NCBI RefSeq assembly: GCF_026314945.1
Contig: NZ_CP111121.1
Location: 3,844,001-3,908,000 of the forward strand
Origin: Chryseobacterium fluminis
GTDB taxonomy: Bacteria; Bacteroidota; Bacteroidia; Flavobacteriales; Weeksellaceae
DNA: 64,000 bases
Direction of reading: 5' to 3'
Within the stretch, counting starts at the first letter, position 1. Each line of letters starts with the position of its first letter. The translations under genes were made by a program, and so were the position numbers. Below, piece after piece: positions 25,396-32,962 of this stretch. Below the pieces are notes generated by a model. It was not told where the DNA came from and did not search any database. It was given only the letters and a program-made list of their open reading frames with translations.

Positions 25396-26619
25396 TTATG
25401 CGTCTAATTCTCCCGCAATAATATTCATACTGCACATCGTTACGATCGCATCAGAAATTACAGAACCTGTAATCATCTCAGGATATGCCTGGTAATAGAT
25501 GAAACAAGGTCTTCTGAAATGGAGTCTGTAAGGGCTTCTACCGCCATCACTCACCAGATAGAAACCTAATTCCCCGTTACCGCCTTCTACAGCATGGTAA
25601 ACTTCGCCCTTAGGTACATCCGTTTCTCCCATTACGATTTTAAAGTGGTAGATCAATGCTTCCATTTTTTGATAAACATCAGCCTTTTCAGGAAGATAAA
25701 AATCCGGTACATCCGCGTGGAATGGTCCTTCAGGAAGATTGTCGTATGCTTGTTTGATGATTTTAATAGATTCCCAGATTTCCTGCTGACGGACCATGAA
25801 ACGGTCGTACGTGTCACCTGCAGTTCCTACAGGAATGATGAAGTCGAAATCCTCGTAAGAAGAATAAGGCTGTGCCACTCTCACATCATAATCTACTCCC
25901 GCTGCACGTAAGTTCGGACCCGTAAATCCGTAGCTTAACGCTCTCTCCGCTGAAATAGCTCCTGCTCCGATGGTTCTGTCCATGAAGATTCTGTTTCTTT
26001 CCAGTAAAGTACAGAATTCTTTGAATCTTGGTGGGAAAGTTTTAAGGAAATCCTGTAATAACTCGTGGAATCTTGGAGTGAAATCCCGCTCAAAGCCACC
26101 GATTCTCCCCATATTGGTTGTCATTCTTGCTCCGCAGATCTGCTCGTACATATCGTAGATCCGTTCTCTTTCGATAAACATGTACGTAAGCCCGGTGATA
26201 GCTCCGGAATCCATTCCCGTTACCCCGTTACAGATAAGGTGATCACCAATTCTTGCTAATTCCATCAGGATGACACGCATATAATCTACACGTTTAGGAA
26301 CTTCAACGCCAATCAGCTTTTCAACAGTCATGTGCCAGCCGATATTGTTGATCGGTGCCGAACAGTAATTCATACGATCGGTAAGGGTGGTGATCTGAGC
26401 ATAATTCCTTCTTTCGGAAATCTTTTCAAATGCCCTGTGGATGTAGCCTACGGTCTGCTCAGCATGAAGGATCCTTTCCCCGTCCATGGTTAAGATGTTC
26501 TGGAAAATCCCGTGAGTGGCAGGGTGGGTAGGACCTAAATTGAGGGTATATAGTTGACCGTCAATCTGCTCTTTACTGTCGTATTGGTTAAGTATATTAG
26601 ATAATGAGTTATCTTTCAT
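25396..26619 (-). CDS. nuoD: NADH-quinone oxidoreductase subunit D
   Basis: 407 residues. 49-kDa-type subunit that forms the quinone pocket with NuoB. Signatures: NLGPTHPATHGIFQNI, VGYIHRAFEKISERR, NRMNYCSAP (as DRMNYCSAPINN) and the C-terminal SDGGRSPYRLHFRRPCF. It is separate from NuoC here, unlike in E. coli. The spacer to nuoC holds imperfect GCTTTAGGC/GGCTTACTGCTTACTG repeats. Confidence 0.97.
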   Translation of the reverse strand: MKDNSLSNILNQYDSKEQIDGQLYTLNLGPTHPATHGIFQNILTMDGERILHAEQTVGYIHRAFEKISERRNYAQITTLTDRMNYCSAPINNIGWHMTVEKLIGVEVPKRVDYMRVILMELARIGDHLICNGVTGMDSGAITGLTYMFIERERIYDMYEQICGARMTTNMGRIGGFERDFTPRFHELLQDFLKTFPPRFKEFCTLLERNRIFMDRTIGAGAISAERALSYGFTGPNLRAAGVDYDVRVAQPYSSYEDFDFIIPVGTAGDTYDRFMVRQQEIWESIKIIKQAYDNLPEGPFHADVPDFYLPEKADVYQKMEALIYHFKIVMGETDVPKGEVYHAVEGGNGELGFYLVSDGGRSPYRLHFRRPCFIYYQAYPEMITGSVISDAIVTMCSMNIIAGELDA

Positions 26620-26694
26620 AATTTAAATGCTTTAGGCGATAGGCTTTAGGCTTTAAGCGTATGGCTTACTGCTTACTGCTTATTGCATTATTTT
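26620..26694. repeat. degenerate tandem repeat, nuoC-nuoD spacer
   Basis: GCTTTAGGCGATAGGCTTTA GGC and then GCTTACTGCTTACTGCTTAT are imperfect 7- to 8-base tandem copies filling the spacer. Different in sequence from the TAGATTTTA type but alike in period. Confidence 0.55.
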
Positions 26695-27189
26695 TTATCT
26701 TCCGAACATTGCATCGTCCTTATCGGTTCTTGTACCGTCTTCCAGGCGATATTCTTTCAACATAGGGTGGTATCCCAGATCTTCCATATTCAGAATAGGT
26801 CTGAGGTCGGGATGTCCCTTAAATTTAATTCCGAAGAAATCATAAGTTTCCCTTTCCATCCAGTTAGCTCCCGCATATAATTCCACTAAAGAATCTACTT
26901 CGATGTTTTCTCTGGACATGAAAATTTTCAGGCGCAGCCTGAAGTTAACCATCATATTCTGTAAGTGGTATACCACACCGATCTCTTTTTCAGGAAATTC
27001 CGGATAATGGATTCCGCAAACGTCTGTAAGAAAATTAATTTCTAAGGATGAATCTTTAAGATAATGAATGATTTTCTTTATATCTTCTTTCTTCACCTCA
27101 ATCGTCAGCATCCCGTAAGGCTCTGAACTGGCGATTACAGATTCCGGAAATTCCCTTGTGATGGCTTCTAATACAAATTCGTTCGTCAT
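26695..27189 (-). CDS. nuoC: NADH-quinone oxidoreductase subunit C
   Basis: 164 residues, about the usual size. 30-kDa-type peripheral-arm subunit. The family signature is seen in ANWMERETYDFFGIKFKGHPDLRP (WxERExxDxxGIxFxGHPxLR). Nine bases follow nuoB, so it is in the same translational unit. Confidence 0.95.
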   Translation of the reverse strand: MTNEFVLEAITREFPESVIASSEPYGMLTIEVKKEDIKKIIHYLKDSSLEINFLTDVCGIHYPEFPEKEIGVVYHLQNMMVNFRLRLKIFMSRENIEVDSLVELYAGANWMERETYDFFGIKFKGHPDLRPILNMEDLGYHPMLKEYRLEDGTRTDKDDAMFGR

Positions 27190-27198
27190 TTCCGTCTT

Positions 27199-27759
27199 TT
27201 AGTTGCTTATGTTGTAAGAATCTAATAATTTCTGGTATTCCGGCATATCTCTTCTTCTGATGCTTTCGCTTTCTGCCAATGCCTGCACCTGCATTACACC
27301 TTCGATAATCTGTTCAGGTCTCGGAGGACATCCGGGAACATATACATCTACCGGGATGATTTTATCAATTCCCTGTAATACAGAATAGGTGTCAAAAATA
27401 CCGCCGCTGCAAGCACAGGCTCCTACGGCCACCACCCATTTCGGCTCAGCCATCTGGGTGTATACTTCTTTCAGGACAGGTCCCAATTTCTTAGCTATAG
27501 TTCCGCAAACCATCAGCATATCAGCCTGTCTTGGCGAGAAAGAGTTTCTTTCCATACCAAATCTTGAAGCATCATACGTCGGGTTCAGGGTAGCCATAAA
27601 CTCGATACCGCAGCAAGAGGTGGCAAAAGGCAATGGCCAAAGCGAAAACTTTCTTGCCATCCCGATTACACTGCTCAGTTTTGTTGCGAAAAACCCTTCT
27701 CCTTCAAATCCTTCGGGAGCAGGGGCATCTGTTCTTATTACTGGTTTGTTATCAGACAT
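27199..27759 (-). CDS. nuoB: NADH-quinone oxidoreductase subunit B
   Basis: 186 residues. Carries cluster N2, the last carrier before quinone. The ligands are present: tandem Cys in FATSCCGIEFMAT, Cys in VGACACSGGIF and Cys in PGCPPRPE. About 20 residues of N-terminal extension before GFFATKLSS are typical of the group. Confidence 0.97.
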   Translation of the reverse strand: MSDNKPVIRTDAPAPEGFEGEGFFATKLSSVIGMARKFSLWPLPFATSCCGIEFMATLNPTYDASRFGMERNSFSPRQADMLMVCGTIAKKLGPVLKEVYTQMAEPKWVVAVGACACSGGIFDTYSVLQGIDKIIPVDVYVPGCPPRPEQIIEGVMQVQALAESESIRRRDMPEYQKLLDSYNISN

Positions 27760-27864
27760 TTTAATTGATTTTAGATTTTAAATTAGATTCCGAATTAGTG
27801 TTAATGTTAACTTTGAATTCAAAAAATCATCATCTAAAATTTTTAATTTTTAATTTAATTTTTT
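27760..27864. repeat. repeat-bearing nuoA-nuoB spacer
   Basis: 105 bases with TTGATTTTAGATTTTAAATT AGATT and later CATCTAAAATTTTTAATTTT, again facing copies of the TAGATTTTA unit. No promoter recognised. Confidence 0.5.
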
Positions 27865-28236
27865 TTATTTATCCCAATCTAATGCGCCGCGTTTCCATAC
27901 ATAAAAAAATGCCATGAAGAAAATCGCCACGAAGGTAAGCACTGCCAGGAATCCTTCCATTCCGAATTCTCTGAAATTGACAGCATAGGGATAAAAAAAT
28001 ACGATTTCGATATCGAACAATACGAATAATACCGCAGTCAGAAAATATTTAATAGAAAACGGTGTTCTTGCATTTCCTTCTACCGGGACTCCACATTCCC
28101 AGCTTTGGTTTTTAACAGAATTTCCTTTTTTCTGTTTAGGACCTAAAAAATGCGCGCCAAGCAGAGAAACCGCTACGAATGCTATCGCAACACCTGCCTG
28201 TAAAAGGATTGGAATGTAACTTTCAGGTAAATTCAT
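27865..28236 (-). CDS. nuoA: NADH-quinone oxidoreductase subunit A
   Basis: 123 residues, three membrane helices, full length. Membrane-arm subunit at the hinge with the peripheral arm. The conserved loop SWECGVPVEGNARTPFSIKY and the acidic second helix FVLFDIEIVFFYPYAV are clear. First gene of the operon; a minus-7 box lies 24 bases upstream of its ATG. Confidence 0.96.
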   Translation of the reverse strand: MNLPESYIPILLQAGVAIAFVAVSLLGAHFLGPKQKKGNSVKNQSWECGVPVEGNARTPFSIKYFLTAVLFVLFDIEIVFFYPYAVNFREFGMEGFLAVLTFVAIFFMAFFYVWKRGALDWDK

Positions 28237-28259
28237 TTTTGCATTATTATCTCAATTTG

Positions 28260-28267
28260 CAAATTTA
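28260..28267 (-). promoter_or_regulatory. minus-7 box of the nuo operon promoter
   Basis: The minus strand reads TAAATTTG, an exact TAnnTTTG Bacteroidota minus-7 element, about 24 bases ahead of the nuoA ATG. No good minus-33 TTG at the expected distance was found. Confidence 0.5.
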
Positions 28268-28357
28268 GCGAATAAACAAGAAAGCATGAAATTAATAAGC
28301 TTAAAAGTGGGATGAAAATAGGGGAAAACGATAATTTAGAATCAGTAAAAATAAGAT

Positions 28358-28534
28358 TTATTTCTTCATTTTTCTGAGGAGAGCATAGGCCATAAATGAA
28401 ATGTACCCGAATAGTACACTCGCATAGACGATATTAACGACCGTATCAGACCGGTCATCTTCTAGCTTAAAAAAAAAGTTGTAAATGATAAATCCTGCGA
28501 TTAAAACTGCAAAAATAACGAGGTGGGATTTCAT
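28358..28534 (-). CDS. small membrane protein, 58 residues
   Basis: An unbroken frame with an ATG start encodes two hydrophobic helices: HLVIFAVLIAGFIIYNFFF and NIVYASVLFGYISFMAYALL, joined by a charged loop (KLEDDRSDT) and ending in RKMKK. The composition is that of a real two-helix membrane protein. It lies in the 380-base gap between nuoA and the acetyltransferase gene, on the same strand as both. I do not recognise the family. No promoter motif was seen upstream. Confidence 0.6.
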   Translation of the reverse strand: MKSHLVIFAVLIAGFIIYNFFFKLEDDRSDTVVNIVYASVLFGYISFMAYALLRKMKK

Positions 28535-28619
28535 AGGAAGGAGTTTTGAGTTATAAGTTAAGAGTGAGATTTAGGAATAGGATTGTCTGCCGGAATGATT
28601 ATTCATCGATGGCTCATCA

Positions 28620-29750
28620 TTATGAGCCTATCGTCAGCGAATAGGTTCTTCGTCTTTTATGGTTCACCGGGTTGTAATCCTGCCATAAAACCTGTACACT
28701 CTTGTTTTCCTCAAGCTCAGGATTGGTTTCGGCAAACTCAATACCCATACTGGTAAAGCGGACAAAAATTTCTTTAAATATAATTGCGGTCACTCCGCGT
28801 CTCTGGTATTCAGGATGAATTCCGATCAGGTAAAAATTGGCCCGGTCGTTTTTCTTGCTTGCCTGTAAGAAGTGCCACCACCCGAAAGGAAAGAGTTTCC
28901 CTTTGGATTTTTGCAGAGCTTTTGAGTAAGAAGGCATCGTAATGGCAAAAGATACCAGCTCATTATGTTCATCTACCACACAGATGACGTAGTTTTTATC
29001 AATAAACGGGAAGTATTTCTCCTTATAGGTTTTGATCTGCTCCTCTGAAATAGGGGTATAAGTTGAAAGATGTTTATAAGTTTCATCCAAAAGCTTAAAC
29101 ATGGGTTCTACAAATGGTAAAATCTCCTCTTTTGTTTTAAAGGGAAGAACTTTAAGCTTGTATTTCTGGGCGATAAGTCCGCTGAATTTTTCCACTTTTT
29201 CAGGCAGGATTTTCGGGAAATTCATTTCAAATTCCACCCACTCTTTTTCTTTCGTTAAGCCTAGTTCCTCAAGATGTTCGGGATAATATGCATGATTGTA
29301 AATGCCGATCATCGTAGCCAGTTTGTCAAAACCCATCGTCAGCATTCCTGCCTTGTCAAGATTTGTAAATCCCATAGGCCCCTCGATCTTATCTATGCCA
29401 TGGTCTTTAGCATACTCAATTACCGTTTGAATCAGCGCTTTGGAAACCTCTTTGTCATCAATGAAATCAATCCATCCGAACCGGACTTTTTTAATTCCCA
29501 GTTCTTTTTCTTCCTTATGATTGATCATTACAGCAATTCTCCCAACTACTTTATTGTCTTTTTTTGCAAGAAATTGTTTCGATTCTGAATAGCTTAATGC
29601 CGGATTTTCCTTGGGATCCCAGATTTTGAATTCATCCTTAATGAATGACGGAACATAATAGGGATTATTTTTATAAAGGTCCATAGGAAATTTAACGAAC
29701 TGTTTTAATTCATCTCGTGTTTTTACTTCAATTAGTGCGACTCCAGACAT
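28620..29750 (-). CDS. GNAT-family acyltransferase-like protein
   Basis: 376 residues. The acetyl-CoA-binding core lies toward the C-terminus (FYLIGIHPEYQRRGVTAIIF, with the RRG loop), preceded by a long N-terminal region containing a second GNAT-like half (FLAKKDNKVVGRIAVMINH and IEGPMGFTNLDKAGMLTMGF). This is the architecture of the YghO-like hypothetical N-acetyltransferases common in Bacteroidota. The substrate is unknown. Transcribed alone from a TATATTTG box; divergent from the YugP-type protease gene. Confidence 0.75.
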   Translation of the reverse strand: MSGVALIEVKTRDELKQFVKFPMDLYKNNPYYVPSFIKDEFKIWDPKENPALSYSESKQFLAKKDNKVVGRIAVMINHKEEKELGIKKVRFGWIDFIDDKEVSKALIQTVIEYAKDHGIDKIEGPMGFTNLDKAGMLTMGFDKLATMIGIYNHAYYPEHLEELGLTKEKEWVEFEMNFPKILPEKVEKFSGLIAQKYKLKVLPFKTKEEILPFVEPMFKLLDETYKHLSTYTPISEEQIKTYKEKYFPFIDKNYVICVVDEHNELVSFAITMPSYSKALQKSKGKLFPFGWWHFLQASKKNDRANFYLIGIHPEYQRRGVTAIIFKEIFVRFTSMGIEFAETNPELEENKSVQVLWQDYNPVNHKRRRTYSLTIGS

Positions 29751-29774
29751 AGTTTAATAAGGCTAATTATAGGG

Positions 29775-29782
29775 CAAATATA
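29775..29782 (-). promoter_or_regulatory. minus-7 box for the GNAT gene
   Basis: TATATTTG on the minus strand fits TAnnTTTG exactly and lies 25 bases upstream of the ATG at 29750. Confidence 0.5.
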
Positions 29783-29856
29783 ATTAAATAAAATGTAATA
29801 CTTTGGCACAGTTTTTACATCATACAGGCTAAAAATACACAATAAAGTTTAAAAAA

Positions 29857-30567
29857 ATGATTGGTTATTATATAATTATAGGGATTTCCATGCTTATCAG
29901 CTGGTATGTATCATGGAAATTGAAATCGAAATTTGAATATTATTCTAAGGTACATCTCAGGAATGGACTTTCAGGAAAGGAAGTGGCAGAAAAAATGTTG
30001 AGAGACAACGGCATTAATGATGTACAGGTAATGTCGGTTCCGGGACAGTTAACGGATCACTATAATCCTGAAAATAAGACGGTTAATCTTTCAGAAGCAG
30101 TGTATATGCAGAGGAATGCGGCAGCGGCGGCTGTTGCGGCACACGAATGCGGTCACGCAGTGCAGCACGCTGTAGGATATTCGATGCTGCAGCTGAGATC
30201 CAAGTTGGTTCCGGTAGTGCAGATCAGTTCTAATTTAATGCAGTTTGTAATTATTGCAGGGTTGGTCATCATGTCAGCGACTGCGTCGATAGAAAATCCG
30301 AGGGGAAACACATTAGTTCTGGCAATAGGGGTTATTATGTTTGCCTGCACCACGCTTTTTGCTTTTATTACCCTGCCTGTAGAATATGATGCCAGCAACA
30401 GAGCCATGAAGTGGCTTAGAGATACGGGTACCGTGACTTCGGAAGAATACGTAGGGGTAAAAGACAGTCTGAAGTGGGCTGCAAGAACCTATGTTGTTGC
30501 TGCTCTCGGTTCCCTGGCACAGCTTCTGTACTGGGCATCTCTGCTGATGGGCGGAAGAAGAGATTAA
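29857..30567 (+). CDS. YugP-type zinc metallopeptidase, membrane-bound
   Basis: 236 residues. An N-terminal membrane helix, then the zinc-binding HECGH in VAAHECGHAVQHAVGYS, followed by two or three hydrophobic helices (about 125-185) and a conserved DASNRAMKWLRDTG segment. This matches the neutral zinc metallopeptidase family typified by Bacillus YugP. The substrate is not known. Followed by a strong terminator. Confidence 0.87.
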   Translation: MIGYYIIIGISMLISWYVSWKLKSKFEYYSKVHLRNGLSGKEVAEKMLRDNGINDVQVMSVPGQLTDHYNPENKTVNLSEAVYMQRNAAAAAVAAHECGHAVQHAVGYSMLQLRSKLVPVVQISSNLMQFVIIAGLVIMSATASIENPRGNTLVLAIGVIMFACTTLFAFITLPVEYDASNRAMKWLRDTGTVTSEEYVGVKDSLKWAARTYVVAALGSLAQLLYWASLLMGGRRD

Positions 30568-30581
30568 TTTTAAACTTAAGA

Positions 30582-30743
30582 TCATATAGGGCATCCCGGA
30601 AGTTTATCCGGGACGCTTTTTTTTGACTTCATTACACGTTTTTTTTGTACCATTAAAATATAAACGGAGAGCATGAGTGTTGTGAATATCCGGAGCGGTA
30701 CTTCAGGCTTTAAATTGCCAAGGTTTATTTTCTCGACTCCCAT
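30582..30743 (-). CDS. candidate small single-helix membrane protein, 53 residues
   Basis: ATG at 30743 opens MGVEKINLGNLKPEVPLRIF followed by a hydrophobic helix (TTLMLSVYILMV) and a basic tail (QKKRVMKSKK). An exact TACGTTTG minus-7 box lies 35 bases upstream. Its last 10 or so codons run through the terminator of the convergent metallopeptidase gene, which weakens the case for the C-terminus. Family not recognised; it may be an anchoring or regulatory peptide or simply an open frame. Confidence 0.4.
   Translation of the reverse strand: MGVEKINLGNLKPEVPLRIFTTLMLSVYILMVQKKRVMKSKKSVPDKLPGCPI
30591..30624 (+). terminator. terminator after the YugP-type gene
   Basis: GCATCCCGGA and TCCGGGACGC pair around a 6-base loop (one mismatch) followed by eight T residues. 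Confidence 0.85.
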
Positions 30744-30777
30744 TTTTTAATTAATAGTTTTAACTGGCTATTTCTGA

Positions 30778-30785
30778 CAAACGTA
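30778..30785 (-). promoter_or_regulatory. minus-7 box upstream of the 53-residue ORF
   Basis: TACGTTTG on the minus strand fits TAnnTTTG exactly. No TTG was found at the usual minus-33 distance. Confidence 0.4.
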
Positions 30786-30875
30786 TTCGTAATTTATTTA
30801 ACTTCAGCCGAAATTATATTTCTGAAAACAATAATACCGGTAAAATTACCAACGCAGAAAAGTGAGAGATCCGAA

Positions 30876-31967
30876 GTGCAAATTGGTTATCTGATAAAAG
30901 CAATCGCTTTCTTCTGGCTTATTGCCAAAATCCTGAGTTATAAAACATGGGTCACAGAAAGGGTGTATCCGGTGATCCCTCCATTAGAAATCTTAAAGAA
31001 TATTCCGGATTTTTTGCATTATTTTTTATTTGTCTTTTCTGTTTTATTATTGGTTATAACTTTATTTTTCAGAAGAAAACAGGTTTTACTTATTGTTCTA
31101 TTTTTATCCGAACTGCTGAGCTGTTCCCTGGATACGGTACGATGGCAACCCTGGGAATATATGTATCTATGCTTTTTGCTGATTATTATAATTAATGATA
31201 ACAGGCCCAAAAATATACTATTGCTGAGTCATTTGTTCTTAGTATCCATCTATTTTTTCAGCGGACTGCACAAGGTTGGCAGGGATTTTCTCTCTGAAGT
31301 ATGGCTCAATATGGTGCTTGTAGATTTTTTGGGAATTTCAATGGATGTTATACTGAAATACAAACTGTTTTTTATTGGCCTGATCATACCTTTTGTTGAA
31401 ATAGCACTGGCCCTATTGCTCCTTGTCCCGAAATTAAGAAAAAAAGTCAGCTATTTCCTGATTCTGATGCATCTGAGTATTTTGATTTTTATCGGGCCGT
31501 TCGGTCTGCAGTATAATACCGTCATCTGGCCATGGAACCTGGCCATGATATGTATCTTGTTAATTGTTTATGCAGAGCCTTTTGAGCCTGCGAAGACTAA
31601 AATGTTTACGTATCATCTGTATTGGCTGATCCTCTGGTTTGTGTTGCCGTTTTTCAGTCTTTCCGGAGGCTGGTATCAGTATTTATCATTCAATTTATAT
31701 TCGGGAAAGGGAGATAAAATGTATATCTGCATCTCCGGAAATCCCCGGGAACTCCGGCCATTTCTGGATGCAGGGACGCATAATATCTGTAAAACAGAAT
31801 ATTCTGTAAATCTGCACAACTGGGCTTTGAAGGAAATAAAATCTGTCCCGGTTCCGGAAATTGAAATTTATGAAAAAATTGCCGTTTATTTAAAACATAA
31901 GTACTCGGCGGGTAACCTGAAAATAATGCTTTACAATCACAGAACTCAGAAAAGAACAGAATTATAA
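30876..31967 (+). CDS. multipass membrane protein, HTTM/DoxX-like
   Basis: 363 residues from a GTG; no upstream ATG fits the frame. Seven or eight membrane helices occupy residues 1-270; the motif YFFSGLHKVGRDFLSEVW resembles the conserved Y-x-x-G-x-x-K...W region of HTTM (vitamin K carboxylase-like) and DoxX proteins. A soluble tail (about 275-363) follows the last helix. No HTTM carboxylase residues can be confirmed. Function unknown. It stands alone; the YigZ gene converges from the other side 3 bases away. Confidence 0.5.
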   Translation: MQIGYLIKAIAFFWLIAKILSYKTWVTERVYPVIPPLEILKNIPDFLHYFLFVFSVLLLVITLFFRRKQVLLIVLFLSELLSCSLDTVRWQPWEYMYLCFLLIIIINDNRPKNILLLSHLFLVSIYFFSGLHKVGRDFLSEVWLNMVLVDFLGISMDVILKYKLFFIGLIIPFVEIALALLLLVPKLRKKVSYFLILMHLSILIFIGPFGLQYNTVIWPWNLAMICILLIVYAEPFEPAKTKMFTYHLYWLILWFVLPFFSLSGGWYQYLSFNLYSGKGDKMYICISGNPRELRPFLDAGTHNICKTEYSVNLHNWALKEIKSVPVPEIEIYEKIAVYLKHKYSAGNLKIMLYNHRTQKRTEL

Positions 31968-31970
31968 ATG

Positions 31971-32573
31971 CTATGAGAGCGTATATTCTACATGCTGTAA
32001 ATTGGATAAGGACTCTGAAATTTCGTCTTTATGTTTTAATTTTATCTTAGCAAGAATGGAAGCCTTTTCCTGGGAGTCAAAACTGATGATTTTTGCGTCA
32101 AATTTTGATAAAAGGGTAAAAATAATATTCTGCTGGTTAAAATTAAACCGGATGTCAATTTCCGTTTCCAGCTCTCTGGTTACAATATTCGCTTCTTCTA
32201 AAGTTATTTTTGCGCATTCTTTATAAGCCTTCACCAAACCTGAAACACCCAGTTTTGTCCCTCCGTAGTACCGGACGGAGATGACCAGTACATTGGTAAT
32301 TTCATGGGCTAAAAGCTGATTGTAAATCGGTAGACCTGCACTTCCGGAAGGCTCTCCGTCATCATTGGCGCGATAGTTTTCACCATTCAGACCCATTCTG
32401 AAAGCATAACAGTGATGGGTCGCCTTCGGATGTTCAGTCCTTACTTTTTCTAAAGCATTTTTAAGCTCCTTTTCATTGTTTACGGGAAAAGCAAATCCGA
32501 TGAACTTGCTTCCTTTTTCCTTTAGTAAGGTATTTTCTACGGATTTTTCTATGGTTTTGTATTCGAACTGCAT
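31971..32573 (-). CDS. YigZ/IMPACT family protein
   Basis: 200 residues, usual length. The UPF0029/IMPACT core is clear: KGSKFIGFAFPV, HHCYAFRMGLNGENYRANDD, GEPSGSAGLPIYNQL and VISVRYYGGTKLGVSGLVKA. Bacterial members have a second small ferredoxin-like domain at the end (about 135-200), present here. The bacterial role is not established; the eukaryotic homologue IMPACT acts on Gcn2 signalling. Confidence 0.92.
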   Translation of the reverse strand: MQFEYKTIEKSVENTLLKEKGSKFIGFAFPVNNEKELKNALEKVRTEHPKATHHCYAFRMGLNGENYRANDDGEPSGSAGLPIYNQLLAHEITNVLVISVRYYGGTKLGVSGLVKAYKECAKITLEEANIVTRELETEIDIRFNFNQQNIIFTLLSKFDAKIISFDSQEKASILAKIKLKHKDEISESLSNLQHVEYTLS

Positions 32574-32629
32574 TCAGTATTTCTGTTATAATTACAAAAA
32601 TACGCTTTACAACTATATTCAAACAGGAG

Positions 32630-32658
32630 AAAATAAAAAAGAGCCCTAAAGCCCTTTT
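32630..32658 (-). terminator. terminator of the bacteriocin-like peptide gene
   Basis: On the minus strand AAAGGGC and GCTCTTT pair (one G-U pair) and are followed by TTTTTATTTTC, 20 bases after the stop. Confidence 0.6.
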
Positions 32659-32677
32659 ATAATTTTAATGTTTTTAT

Positions 32678-32842
32678 TTAAATCTGTTCTACACCGCCGC
32701 AAGCGAAGGCGGAACATCTTCCGAACTGATTCATGCATAATGGCCAACCGCAGCCATCTTCTACCCATGGAGCTTTAACAGCACCGGAAACTTTCTTCAG
32801 GTCTTCTCTCGTAAGAGTTTTCATTTTTTTAAAATTTTTCAT
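32678..32842 (-). CDS. bacteriocin-like peptide with double-glycine-type leader
   Basis: 54 residues. The leader reads MKNFKKMKTLTREDLKKVSG and then A, the K-x-L-x-R-E-x-L-K-x-x-x-G-(G/A) pattern of exported peptides processed by C39 peptidase transporters and of the bacteriocin-like ORFs common in Chryseobacterium. The predicted core begins after GA and has four Cys (positions 31, 36, 43, 48) with aromatic and Gly residues (DGCGWPLCMNQFGRCSAFAC). Its own hairpin terminator follows. No transporter or maturase gene is near, so processing in trans is assumed. Activity unknown. Confidence 0.7.
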   Translation of the reverse strand: MKNFKKMKTLTREDLKKVSGAVKAPWVEDGCGWPLCMNQFGRCSAFACGGVEQI

Positions 32843-32962
32843 AGTAATTTGGTTTTGGGTTTTTCCTACTCTAAAACTTTTCGGATTCCGTTTTAATTTT
32901 TAACCAAATTAATAATTTTATGTGAATAATTTAAATAAAATAGTGATGAAAAATAAATTTTA

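Noticed and set aside
25594..25911. 105-codon plus-strand frame over nuoD
   Set aside because: Shadow of a conserved gene; no start context or domain.
30660..30750. 25-codon plus-strand ORF MSVVNIRSGTSGFKLPRF
   Set aside because: Too short, no promoter, and it overlaps the better minus-strand candidate.
32843..32962. FMN riboswitch or similar RNA near ribD
   Set aside because: This side is downstream of ribD; the stretch upstream of ribD (33989-34049) is too short, and no RFN-type conserved helices were seen.
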